Positions 7,386 through 14,774 of a stretch of DNA of 18,784 bases are shown here, in pieces. Position 1 is the first letter of the stretch. Each line of letters begins with the position of its first letter. Below the pieces are notes generated by a model that saw nothing but the letters and a program-made list of their open reading frames with translations, ran no database searches and was not told the origin of the DNA. Location of the stretch: contig CALCJE010000008.1 in the NCBI GenBank assembly GCA_937965665.1, positions 1 through 18,784 on the forward strand. Direction: 5' to 3'. This stretch comes from an uncultured Bacteroidales bacterium. Lineage in GTDB: Bacteria > Bacteroidota > Bacteroidia > Bacteroidales > UBA4417. Made by a program: the position numbers and the translations under genes.

Positions 7386-7409
7386 ATGGAAGTGTTTGTT
7401 ACATTATGA
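7386..7409 (+). CDS. Tiny leader ORF 1 upstream of crtI (7 codons)
   Basis: The ATG lies two bases after the inverted repeat and encodes MEVFVTL. Its TGA stop overlaps the ATG of the next tiny ORF (ATGA at 7406-7409). It is too short to judge by composition, and chance is possible. The call rests on the unbroken ATGA chain into crtI. Confidence 0.25.
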   Translation: MEVFVTL

Positions 7410-7426
7410 GCAGAATAAAAGTATGA
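7406..7426 (+). CDS. Tiny leader ORF 2 overlapping the crtI start (6 codons)
   Basis: It encodes MSRIKV, and its TGA overlaps the crtI ATG (ATGA at 7423-7426). A ribosome finishing it would stop exactly at the crtI start, the same junction type used later in the operon between crtB, the unknown gene and idi. Confidence 0.25.
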   Translation: MSRIKV

Positions 7427-8901
7427 AAAAAGTTATAATTATAGGAGCCGGCTTTTCAGGTCTTGCTGCGGCGGCAGTGCTTGCGCAGCAAGGGTTCGAT
7501 GTTACTGTACTGGAGAAAAACAGTACTCCCGGGGGGAGAGCCAGGAAGTTTTCGGAAAATGGATTTACGTTCGATATGGGGCCCAGCTGGTACTGGATGC
7601 CCGATGTTTTTGAAAAGTTTTTTGCAATCTTCAACAAGCAGCCTTCTGATTTTTACCAATTGCATCGGCTGGATCCTTCGTACCGGTTTCATTTTGGGCC
7701 AGGGGAAGTTGTTGATATGCCTGCGACCTTCAGTGAAATAACTGAGATTTTTGAAAAAGAGGAGCCTGGAGCTGGAGCCGCGCTCACAAAGTTCCTGGAA
7801 GAGGCTGAATATAAGTACAAAATTGCCATGAGCAAGTTTGTTTATAAACCCGGCTTGTCAGTGCTGGAGTTCGCCCAACCAGAAATGCTGGCCTCGGTAT
7901 TCAGGCTGCATATGTTTCGCTCTTTCGATTCGCATCTGAAGCATCATTTTAAAAGTGCCCGCCTAAGGCAAATGCTTGAGTTCCCTATCCTGTTCCTGGG
8001 TGGAACCGGGAAAACTACCCCGGCATTATATAGCCTGATGAATTATGGTGACATAAAACTAGGCACCTGGTACCCTGTTGGTGGTATGTACCAGTTAGTT
8101 GAAGGAATGGTAAAACTTGCCACTTCACTTGGGGTGAAATTTGTTTTTAACAGTCCGGTTGAAAAATTTGAGTTCAAGGGTGACCAGATATCAGCCGTTA
8201 TTGCTAATGGCCAGCGATTAGAAGCTCCATACATTCTTGCCTCAGCTGATTATCAATATGTTGAAACACAGTTGCTGCCCTATGGGTATCGGTCGTATAC
8301 GGAGAAATACTGGAATTCGAGGGTGTTGTCGCCTTCGTCACTGATATTTTACGTCGGAATTAATAAAAAACTGGAAGGGATTGAGCATCATACGTTATTT
8401 TTTGACCAGGATTTGGCAAAGCATGCAGGTTTCATTTATGATACTCCCGGGTGGCCCGAAAATCCATCGATTTACCTGAGTTGCACCTCCAGGACCGATG
8501 AAACCGTTGCCCCCGAAGGAATGGAAAATTTATTTTTCCTGATTCCGGTTGCACCCGGGCTTGAAGACACAGAAGAACTTCGTGAAAAATATTTCAGGAT
8601 AATTTTAGAACGATTTAAAACTCTGACCGGGCAGGACATCAGTGAAAATATTGTTTTTAAACGCAGTTATGCACATGCCGATTTTGAAAGTGATTACCAT
8701 GCATTTAAAGGGAATGCATATGGATTGGCCAATACGCTGCTGCAAACTGCTTTCCTGAAGCCCAAGATGCAGAGCAAAAAAGTAAAATACCTCTTTTATA
8801 CCGGGAAGCTTACAGTTCCGGGCCCTGGTGTACCTCCTGCGCTTATTTCGGGAGAAATGGCAGCCAAGCTGATTATAAAAGATGAGTCATTAAAAGGTTA
8901 A
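7423..8901 (+). CDS. crtI: Phytoene desaturase (CrtI type, lycopene-forming)
   Basis: Starting at the ATG at 7423 gives 492 residues, MKKVIIIGAGFSG onward, with the dinucleotide-binding motif at the very N-terminus as in the family. A longer frame from a TTG at 7351 would put 24 unrelated residues before it and run through the inverted repeat, so I reject it. The FAD-binding Rossmann motif GAGFSGLAAA lies at 8-17, Glu31 ends the second strand, and PGGRA follows at 36-40. The C-terminal CrtI signature covers about 431-480 (NAYGLANTLLQ, then YTGKLTVPGPGVPPALISGE). The enzyme converts phytoene to lycopene by successive desaturations at the membrane, using FAD. It is the only desaturase in the operon, which fits the one-enzyme bacterial route. 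It heads the operon, and crtB follows after 84 bases that include a second inverted repeat. Confidence 0.95.
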   Translation: MKKVIIIGAGFSGLAAAAVLAQQGFDVTVLEKNSTPGGRARKFSENGFTFDMGPSWYWMPDVFEKFFAIFNKQPSDFYQLHRLDPSYRFHFGPGEVVDMPATFSEITEIFEKEEPGAGAALTKFLEEAEYKYKIAMSKFVYKPGLSVLEFAQPEMLASVFRLHMFRSFDSHLKHHFKSARLRQMLEFPILFLGGTGKTTPALYSLMNYGDIKLGTWYPVGGMYQLVEGMVKLATSLGVKFVFNSPVEKFEFKGDQISAVIANGQRLEAPYILASADYQYVETQLLPYGYRSYTEKYWNSRVLSPSSLIFYVGINKKLEGIEHHTLFFDQDLAKHAGFIYDTPGWPENPSIYLSCTSRTDETVAPEGMENLFFLIPVAPGLEDTEELREKYFRIILERFKTLTGQDISENIVFKRSYAHADFESDYHAFKGNAYGLANTLLQTAFLKPKMQSKKVKYLFYTGKLTVPGPGVPPALISGEMAAKLIIKDESLKG

Positions 8902-8912
8902 TAAATTGCAAT

Positions 8913-8938
8913 GGGTAATCATTCATGAATCTTTACCC
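8913..8938 (+). repeat. Imperfect inverted repeat between crtI and crtB
   Basis: GGGTAA (8913-8918) pairs with TTACCC (8933-8938) around the palindrome ATTCATGAAT (8921-8930). Eleven of 13 symmetric pairs match. It could be an RNA processing or stability hairpin inside the operon, or a binding site. There is no T tract, so it does not look like a terminator. Confidence 0.4.
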
Positions 8939-8985
8939 TTATCAAAGGTGATTCAAGTATTGAAGCTATTAATTTAGAAAAAAGT

Positions 8986-9822
8986 ATGAAAGAATTGTTT
9001 GACATGATATCGCGTAAATCGAGTAAGATGACGACTATTGCTTATAGTACGTCGTTTTCACTTGGAATACGTTTTTTTAGTAAGCGGTTTCATGATCCGA
9101 TTTATGGCGTTTACGGATTTGTTCGTTTTGCTGATGAGATTGTAGATTCATTTCATGGGTATGACAAACAAAAGTTGTTACAACGATTCAAGGAAGATAC
9201 CTATAATGCTATTGATGAACAGATTAGCCTGAATCCAATCCTGAATAATTTTCAATATGTGGTTAACCACTATAAAATTGAAAGAGAGTTGATAGATCTT
9301 TTCCTGAAGAGCATGGAAATGGATCTTGAAAAAGTGGAATATGATCAGGATAAATATGAAGCATACATCCTTGGCTCAGCCGAAGTAGTTGGCCTTATGT
9401 GTCTGCGTGTTTTTTGTGAAGGCAACCAGCAACAATATGCTGAGTTAAAACCTTCGGCTATGAGGCTGGGATCAGCATTTCAGAAGATTAATTTTCTGCG
9501 CGACCTGAAAGCCGATTTCAAAGACCTGGGTCGCAGTTATTTTCCCGGTATTGATATGGCCAAATGGAATGATGAAACCAAAAGGGCTGTTGAGGATGAT
9601 ATTGAAAAAGATTTTGCCGATGGACTAACCGGCATCAGGAAATTGCCCGATGGTGCCAGGTTTGGTGTTTTGGTTGCCTATGTGTATTTTCATGAACTTT
9701 TACTGAAAATTAGAAAAGTAAAAGCTGAAAAACTTCTAAAAGAGCGGATAAGGGTATCGAATGGAAGGAAATATGTACTTTTGCTAAAGGCATATTTTCA
9801 AAACTTAACCAATTCTATATGA
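8986..9822 (+). CDS. crtB: Phytoene synthase (squalene/phytoene synthase family)
   Basis: The product has 278 residues. It joins two geranylgeranyl diphosphates head to head to give phytoene, the first committed carotenoid step. The two Mg-diphosphate binding motifs are present: DEIVD at 50-54 and the later motif RDLKAD at 172-177 with Asp173 and Asp177. The family-specific SYFP follows at 184-187, and YSTSFSLGIRF lies at 20-30. Phytoene synthase fits better than squalene synthase because of its place between crtI and crtZ/crtY. Its last codons overlap the next gene by ATGA (9819-9822), so the two are probably translationally coupled. Confidence 0.95.
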   Translation: MKELFDMISRKSSKMTTIAYSTSFSLGIRFFSKRFHDPIYGVYGFVRFADEIVDSFHGYDKQKLLQRFKEDTYNAIDEQISLNPILNNFQYVVNHYKIERELIDLFLKSMEMDLEKVEYDQDKYEAYILGSAEVVGLMCLRVFCEGNQQQYAELKPSAMRLGSAFQKINFLRDLKADFKDLGRSYFPGIDMAKWNDETKRAVEDDIEKDFADGLTGIRKLPDGARFGVLVAYVYFHELLLKIRKVKAEKLLKERIRVSNGRKYVLLLKAYFQNLTNSI

Positions 9823-10373
9823 GGATACTTTTATCGCTCCTTTTTACTACATTTTTACTCGGAAGCATTGTAGTTAAAGCTCAGCCTTTATCGCCCGATA
9901 AAGTACGTGACCAGTTTTTCGCCATGGATAGGGCAGAGGGTGCGGCTTTTCAACTTTACAAGTCGCTCGAAAAGTATGACCTGAGTAAAGATCCTTTAAT
10001 GCTTGCTTACAGGGGTGCGGCATCAGCGGCTTCGGCAGGGACGGTGAGCGGGGTGCGAAAAAAACTAGAGTATTTTAATAATGGTAAAAGTGAACTCGAA
10101 AAAGCAGTTGCACTGCGGCCACTTGATACAGAAATACGTTTCCTGCGATTAGCAACCCAACTCAAGGCGCCAGGTTTTCTGGGTTACAACGATGATATTA
10201 AAAATGATAAAACTATCATCTTGCAAACGCTAACGAATATAAATTCCAATACCCCCAATTCGTATCTTTACCTGCGGATGTGCCGGTTCATTATGTACAA
10301 TGCCGATCTCGATAAGACTGAACGAAACACCGTAAACCAGTTAATAGCCAAATTCAATCCTAAGAAATCATGA
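9819..10373 (+). CDS. Secreted helical protein of unknown function in the carotenoid operon
   Basis: I do not recognise a characterised family. The 184 residues begin with a signal peptide (MRILLSLLFTTFLLGSIVVK, cleavage likely after KAQ or nearby at about residue 21-22). The mature part looks all-helical. Segments such as GKSELEKAVALRPLDTEIRF (about 88-107) resemble TPR-type helix pairs with the usual Ala/Pro spacing, followed by a distinctive APGFLGYNDDIKNDK. It overlaps crtB upstream and idi downstream by ATGA on both sides, so it is made in step with cytoplasmic or membrane pigment enzymes although it should reach the periplasm. The placement suggests a role in carotenoid placement or transfer in the envelope, or a scaffold for the enzymes, but this is inference only. 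Confidence 0.85.
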   Translation: MRILLSLLFTTFLLGSIVVKAQPLSPDKVRDQFFAMDRAEGAAFQLYKSLEKYDLSKDPLMLAYRGAASAASAGTVSGVRKKLEYFNNGKSELEKAVALRPLDTEIRFLRLATQLKAPGFLGYNDDIKNDKTIILQTLTNINSNTPNSYLYLRMCRFIMYNADLDKTERNTVNQLIAKFNPKKS

Positions 10374-10927
10374 AAGAACATGTCATACTTGTAGATACTC
10401 ACGACCATTCAATCGGTGAAATGGAAAAAATGGAGGCCCACCTGAAAGGTGAGTTACACCGGGCGCTCTCCATACTTGTATTCAATGACCAGGGAGAGAT
10501 TCTGCTACAGCAGCGTGCTTTCTCCAAATATCATACCCCTGGATTATGGAGTAATACTGCCTGCAGCCATCCCAGGCCCGGTGAAGATAGCCTTGAGGCT
10601 GCCACCAGAAGGCTTAGAGAGGAAATGGGTTTTACCACCGAGCTGTCCGGCTCATTTGAGTTCATATACAAAGCGCATTTCGATAACGGGTTGATTGAAC
10701 ATGAGTACGATCATGTATTTTTTGGAACATTCAATGGCATTCCGGTGCTTAATCCGGAAGAAGCTAATGCTTATAAATGGGTCAAACCTGCTGATTTGAT
10801 GGAAGATATGCGGTCAGCCCCGGAAAAATACACAGTATGGTTCAGGATTATAATGGAAAAATGGAAGAAAGATTTCCTGAACTGTTTGCCTAAGAAATTG
10901 TTTATTCAGATAACTTTAATTCAATAA
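10370..10927 (+). CDS. idi: Isopentenyl-diphosphate delta-isomerase, type I (Nudix fold)
   Basis: The 185-residue enzyme interconverts IPP and DMAPP, balancing precursors for GGPP. The active cysteine Cys65 and metal ligand His67 lie in NTACSHPRPGE (62-72), and His24 and His30 lie in AHLKGELH. The Nudix-like helix is EAATRRLREEMGF (76-88). Glu110 and Glu112 in EHEYDHVFF complete the metal site and acid/base pair. The type I enzyme needs only a divalent metal, unlike the flavin-dependent type II. The last 18 or so residues (after WKKDF) form a basic and hydrophobic tail not obviously part of the fold. The start overlaps the unknown gene by ATGA, and crtZ begins 9 bases after the stop. Confidence 0.95.
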   Translation: MKEHVILVDTHDHSIGEMEKMEAHLKGELHRALSILVFNDQGEILLQQRAFSKYHTPGLWSNTACSHPRPGEDSLEAATRRLREEMGFTTELSGSFEFIYKAHFDNGLIEHEYDHVFFGTFNGIPVLNPEEANAYKWVKPADLMEDMRSAPEKYTVWFRIIMEKWKKDFLNCLPKKLFIQITLIQ

Positions 10928-10936
10928 AATTTACAC

Positions 10937-11398
10937 ATGGAACTGTTAATAAACATACTGCTTGTAATTTTTGCATTCCTCTTTATGGAATTCATGGCCT
11001 GGTTTACCCACAAGTACGTGATGCATGGCTTTATGTGGTTCTTTCACCGCGATCACCACATCCGCGATGGACGTAAAGTTGAATGGAACGATGTTTTTGC
11101 CGTTATTTTTGCCGTGCCAAGCATTGTACTTATATACCTGGGCGTCGTAAATCCTAACAGCTATTTGCTAAGTATCGGAATAGGTATCATGCTTTATGGC
11201 GGTGCCTACTTTATGTTTCACGATGTATATGTGCATCAGCGCATCCCTATACTTAAAAATTTCTCAAACCGATATTTACGTGCCACAGTTAAGGCACATC
11301 TAGAGCACCACAATCCGCATGCGAATTATAATTATGGCTTTCTGATTGCTCCGTTTAAATATTACCTGGAGGAGTTTGGGAAGAAGAAAAACAAATAG
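10937..11398 (+). CDS. crtZ: Beta-carotene hydroxylase (non-haem di-iron, fatty-acid hydroxylase superfamily)
   Basis: The 153-residue membrane protein hydroxylates the rings of beta-carotene at C3 and C3', giving zeaxanthin. The four histidine clusters of the family are intact: HKYVMH (25-30), HRDHH (37-41), HDVYVH (95-100) and HLEHH (121-125). Hydrophobic stretches at about 4-22, 53-70 and 76-94 place the iron site near the membrane face. No ketolase (crtW) is seen beside it, so zeaxanthin is the likely end product of this operon. The gene sits between idi (9-base gap) and the cyclase (41-base gap). Confidence 0.95.
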   Translation: MELLINILLVIFAFLFMEFMAWFTHKYVMHGFMWFFHRDHHIRDGRKVEWNDVFAVIFAVPSIVLIYLGVVNPNSYLLSIGIGIMLYGGAYFMFHDVYVHQRIPILKNFSNRYLRATVKAHLEHHNPHANYNYGFLIAPFKYYLEEFGKKKNK

Positions 11399-11439
11399 GC
11401 TTCAGCATTTTTCGGTAATTCTTAAAAACCAACCACTGA

Positions 11440-12156
11440 ATGGATCATTGGCTATATGTTTTTATTAACCTGGGTGCGATAAGTATTCCTTTTGTAGCCG
11501 GTTTCGACAAGCGGCTGCAATTTTATAAACGTTGGCGTTTTCTTTTCCCGGCCATGGCATTAACAATGCTGATCTTTATTCCGTGGGATATGCTCAAAAC
11601 ACATTTAGGCGTGTGGGGATTTAATCCACGGTATGTTTTGGGTATTTATATCGGCAACCTGCCCCTTGAAGAATGGATGTTTTTTGTAGCTATACCTTAT
11701 GCCTGCCTTTTTACCTATCATGCACTCAACTACCTGGTGCGCAAGGATTACCTTGGAAAATATGCCGACAAGTTCAGCCTGGTACTGGCCATTGTGCTAT
11801 TACTCATTGGTATGCTGAATACGGATCGGCTTTATACTACCGTAACTTTCCTGGCTACAGGAGGTTTCCTGTTGTTTCACCGTTTTTTTATCAGGGGCAG
11901 GTACATGGGGCGTTTCTACCTGATGTATTTTGTTACCCTTATTCCTTTTTTTATTGTAAACGGAATACTCACCGGCGCTTTTATTCCCGGTGAAGTAGTG
12001 TTTTACGACAATACGCAAAACCTGGGAATAAGAATTGGTACCATCCCTGTGGAAGATATGGTGTACGGATTGCTGATGCTCCTGATGAATGTGACCTGGT
12101 TCGAGTTCCTGAAATGGAAATCAATCCGGCAGCGGATCAGAGGTGTTAACTTTTAG
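11440..12156 (+). CDS. Lycopene beta-cyclase, fused CrtYc-CrtYd membrane type
   Basis: The 238 residues form two similar membrane halves, each of about 110 residues, as in the heterodimeric CrtYc/CrtYd cyclases and the fused archaeal and fungal forms. The paired acidic motifs are PLEEWMFF (75-82) in the first half and PVEDMVYG (203-210) in the second, each after a short helix. PWDMLKTHLGVWGFNPRYVLG (about 48-68) is the other characteristic segment. The protein turns both lycopene ends into beta-rings, yielding beta-carotene for CrtZ. It is unrelated to flavoprotein CrtY. It is the last gene of the operon, and its stop overlaps that of the channel gene on the other strand (12153-12156). Confidence 0.93.
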   Translation: MDHWLYVFINLGAISIPFVAGFDKRLQFYKRWRFLFPAMALTMLIFIPWDMLKTHLGVWGFNPRYVLGIYIGNLPLEEWMFFVAIPYACLFTYHALNYLVRKDYLGKYADKFSLVLAIVLLLIGMLNTDRLYTTVTFLATGGFLLFHRFFIRGRYMGRFYLMYFVTLIPFFIVNGILTGAFIPGEVVFYDNTQNLGIRIGTIPVEDMVYGLLMLLMNVTWFEFLKWKSIRQRIRGVNF

Positions 12157-13439
12157 GCGGGAATATCATTCCGCTCAAAATATACGGCATTGCTTTGCCT
12201 CAGGTCTTCGCCCGTTGGGCTTTGAAATACCCGCAATTCGAATTGGGGAACAATAGCCAGAATGTGGTCAAAAATATCCGACTGTACTTTTTCGTAACGG
12301 ATAAACTCGGTTTCGAGTGTAAATGCGTAAATTTCGATAGGAATACCCGATGAATTGGGCTGCAACTGGCGTACCAGCAGGTCGCTGTTATTGTCAACCA
12401 GCGGGTGGTGTGCCAGGTATTCTTCGAGGTAAGCCCTGAAAACACCGATGTTTGTTTGTCGACGACCGTTTATAAAAACCGAGTTATCGATATTGTTTTC
12501 CTTATTGTAATTTTCAAGATCAGCTTCGGTTCGGTCAATGTATTCCTGAAGTATGGTTATTTTCCTGAATTTATCAAGCATTTCCTGGGTGCAGAATTTA
12601 ACGCTCGACATATCAATACTGATGCTTCGTTTCATGCGTCGCACCCCGGAATCCTTCATGCCGCGGTAGTTCTGAAACGATTCCGAAACCAGGGAATATG
12701 TCGGCAAGGTAGAAATGGTATTGTCGAAATTCTGCACTTTAACGGTTGTTAATGAAATTTCGAGAACGGTACCGTCAGCGCCGAATTTAGGCATGCTGAT
12801 CCAATCGCCCTGGCGAACCATATCGTTGGCCGAAAGCTGAATCCCGCCAACAAATCCCAGAATTGGGTCTTTAAAAATGAGTAACAGCACCGCTGAAAAT
12901 GCTCCGAGACCGGTAAGCATGTATAACGGTGATTGGTTAAAAAGCAATGAAAGTATCAGCAGGAATACTACGATAAAAACAATGATTTTTGCAATCTGAA
13001 TGTATCCTTTTATCGGGTGATAGAGGGCAAACTCGCTTTTCTGGTACATGGCATACACCGCGTTCAGAAATGAGTTTATGATTAAAAGGAATACGATGAT
13101 GATATAAAGATTGGTAAGCTTAAGCGCGGTAGCTATAAAACCAGGGAATTCGTCGAGGGTAACCGGGATTGACTGGTAAATAAGGATCCCCGGGATGAGG
13201 AATGCCATGCGCTGAAAAACTTTATGCTCGAGTAAGGCATCGTCCCAGTTGCTGGCTGTTTTTACGGCAATTCGTTTAATGATGCGAATAATGAAATATT
13301 TTGTTATGTAATATACTATCACACCCAGCACCAATACGGTCAGGAAGTCGGAAATGCCCGCTATTTTTGCAGCAGTCAGCGGCCTGAGACCCAGGCCTGT
13401 AAGCCATGCGGTAATAATTCTGGCAAGTTCTTGAAACAT
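12153..13439 (-). CDS. MscS-family mechanosensitive channel, YbdG-like
   Basis: The product has 428 residues, close to E. coli YbdG (MscM type). Membrane segments lie at about 32-52, 76-92, 106-128, 148-168 and 172-190. The last, PLYMLTGLGAFSAVLLLIFK, is the pore-lining helix. The MscS beta domain follows, with the family block GADGTVLEISLTTVKVQNFD (220-239) and TLPTYSLVSESFQNYRGM (244-261). The cytoplasmic C-terminus is longer than in MscS, as in YbdG. It would release solutes on osmotic down-shock. It lies 62 bases after the SUI1 gene on the same strand and has no clear promoter of its own. No terminator is visible after its stop codon. Confidence 0.92.
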   Translation of the reverse strand: MFQELARIITAWLTGLGLRPLTAAKIAGISDFLTVLVLGVIVYYITKYFIIRIIKRIAVKTASNWDDALLEHKVFQRMAFLIPGILIYQSIPVTLDEFPGFIATALKLTNLYIIIVFLLIINSFLNAVYAMYQKSEFALYHPIKGYIQIAKIIVFIVVFLLILSLLFNQSPLYMLTGLGAFSAVLLLIFKDPILGFVGGIQLSANDMVRQGDWISMPKFGADGTVLEISLTTVKVQNFDNTISTLPTYSLVSESFQNYRGMKDSGVRRMKRSISIDMSSVKFCTQEMLDKFRKITILQEYIDRTEADLENYNKENNIDNSVFINGRRQTNIGVFRAYLEEYLAHHPLVDNNSDLLVRQLQPNSSGIPIEIYAFTLETEFIRYEKVQSDIFDHILAIVPQFELRVFQSPTGEDLRQSNAVYFERNDIPA

Positions 13440-13501
13440 AGTATTTTTTTTTGTTTTAGTTACCTTATTCCAGGTTCTTGTTAAACATGTGTTTTATAGG
13501 C

Positions 13502-13843
13502 TCAGCCTCCGGCTAATTTGGCTTTATATCCCGCCTTGGTGAGCAGTTCCAAAACTTTGTTCCTGAAATCACCCTGTACCAGTATTTCATTGTCCTTAGC
13601 TGATCCGCCCACCCCGCATTTACTTTTCAGCATTCTGCCAAGTTCGTCCAGGTCATTTTGTGTGCCTACAAACCCGGTTACCAGTGTTACCTGTTTGCCA
13701 CCACGCTGCTTGCGATCGAGCATAACTCTCAGGTTTTGCTGTTGCGGTGGCAAAGTTACAGCTTCCTGTTCCTGTTCCACCTGGTAAATATAATTTGGGT
13801 TGGTGGAGTAAACTATTCCGGTAGGTTTATTTTTCTTCGACAT
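13502..13843 (-). CDS. yciH: SUI1/YciH family translation factor (eIF1-like)
   Basis: The 113 residues consist of a short variable head and an eIF1-like domain at about 37-108. The conserved features are RKQRGGKQVTLVTGF (44-58), the turn KCGVGGSAKDNEILVQGD (75-92) and a final helix. YciH-type proteins bind the small ribosomal subunit and can affect start-codon fidelity or translation under stress; they are not essential in E. coli. Its place between a lipid kinase (35-base gap) and a channel has no obvious functional logic beyond a shared transcript. Confidence 0.92.
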   Translation of the reverse strand: MSKKNKPTGIVYSTNPNYIYQVEQEQEAVTLPPQQQNLRVMLDRKQRGGKQVTLVTGFVGTQNDLDELGRMLKSKCGVGGSAKDNEILVQGDFRNKVLELLTKAGYKAKLAGG

Positions 13844-13878
13844 TTTTCAACGATATAGGCTGAATACTTTAATCCAGT

Positions 13879-14769
13879 TTAAGGCACAATTACAGTAAGG
13901 GCCAGCGGTTTGATGCCAATATTTACAGGCGTACTCACAATTTTTGGTTCCCCGTCGATATTCATGATCAGTTCGGATGAATTTTCGAGAGTAATATTTG
14001 TTCCTTTAAAATATTCGGCATAACCCGTTTTTACCGGTGTGCCTTTCAGTAAGTGATAACCAACATTGACCAGTTGCGAAACCGGCATTTTTTTTATCAC
14101 GCACACATCAATCAAGCCGTCGTCAACACTCGCATCGGGCGCAATACGTGTATTGAAGCCAAATTGGTTGCTGTTGGCAAACACAATCATCAACGCTTCC
14201 TTGTCCATGCGGGTGCCATCGATGGTGAGTTGATAAGTTACAGGCTTGTATTTTGGAAATTCCTTCAGCACGATGCGCATATACGAAATCATACCCCTGA
14301 TGTATGAACCGGCAAATTTCTGAGCAACAAATGCATCGAATCCAACCCCGGCAATGCTGGTATATAGCATGCCGTTAACAGTTGCAATATCCATTTTTTT
14401 TGTTTTGCCCCGGATAATGGTCCGTAATGCAAGTGCATAACTCATTGAAATGCCCAGGCAACGTGCCAATCCATTACCTGATCCCGCAGGCAGAATTCCC
14501 ATCGGAATCCCGGTGTCAGTCATGGCGCAGGCTACTTCATTTATAGTTCCATCGCCGCCCGAGGCAACAACTATGTCAAATCCGCGGGCAACAGCATCTT
14601 TGGCCAGTTCAGTTGCATGGCCTGCCCGCTCAGTAAACACAACTTCGGGGATAAACCTGGATGCAGGGAAAATATTTCCCGCCAGTAACTCAATAACCAC
14701 TTTACTCTTTGGTGTGATACCGGCTTTGGGATTCACAATAAAGATAATCTTCTTCTTCCCTTCAGTCAT
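13879..14769 (-). CDS. Diacylglycerol kinase-like lipid kinase (DgkB/YegS family)
   Basis: The product has 296 residues with the family's ATP-binding signatures: NPKAG (13-17), SGGDGTINEVA (70-80) and LPAGSGNGLAR (93-103). The C-terminal half is the beta-sandwich lipid-binding domain, with DASVDDGLIDVCVI and a closing region MNIDGEPK. Soluble members of this family phosphorylate diacylglycerol to phosphatidic acid (DgkB) or other lipids (YegS); long-chain base kinase activity is also possible, as this phylum makes sphingolipids. The start lies 5 bases past the stop of the phosphoglycerol transferase gene, so the two are almost certainly co-expressed. That pairing favours diacylglycerol as the substrate. 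Confidence 0.92.
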   Translation of the reverse strand: MTEGKKKIIFIVNPKAGITPKSKVVIELLAGNIFPASRFIPEVVFTERAGHATELAKDAVARGFDIVVASGGDGTINEVACAMTDTGIPMGILPAGSGNGLARCLGISMSYALALRTIIRGKTKKMDIATVNGMLYTSIAGVGFDAFVAQKFAGSYIRGMISYMRIVLKEFPKYKPVTYQLTIDGTRMDKEALMIVFANSNQFGFNTRIAPDASVDDGLIDVCVIKKMPVSQLVNVGYHLLKGTPVKTGYAEYFKGTNITLENSSELIMNIDGEPKIVSTPVNIGIKPLALTVIVP

Positions 14770-14774
14770 ATAGG

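Noticed and set aside
7351..7422. N-terminal extension of crtI from a TTG at 7351
   Set aside because: It would translate through the perfect inverted repeat and put 24 residues before the FAD motif, which in this family is at the N-terminus.
12157..12174. Hairpin after the cyclase gene as a terminator
   Set aside because: The stem is only 6 bp with a wobble pair and no T tract follows on either strand.
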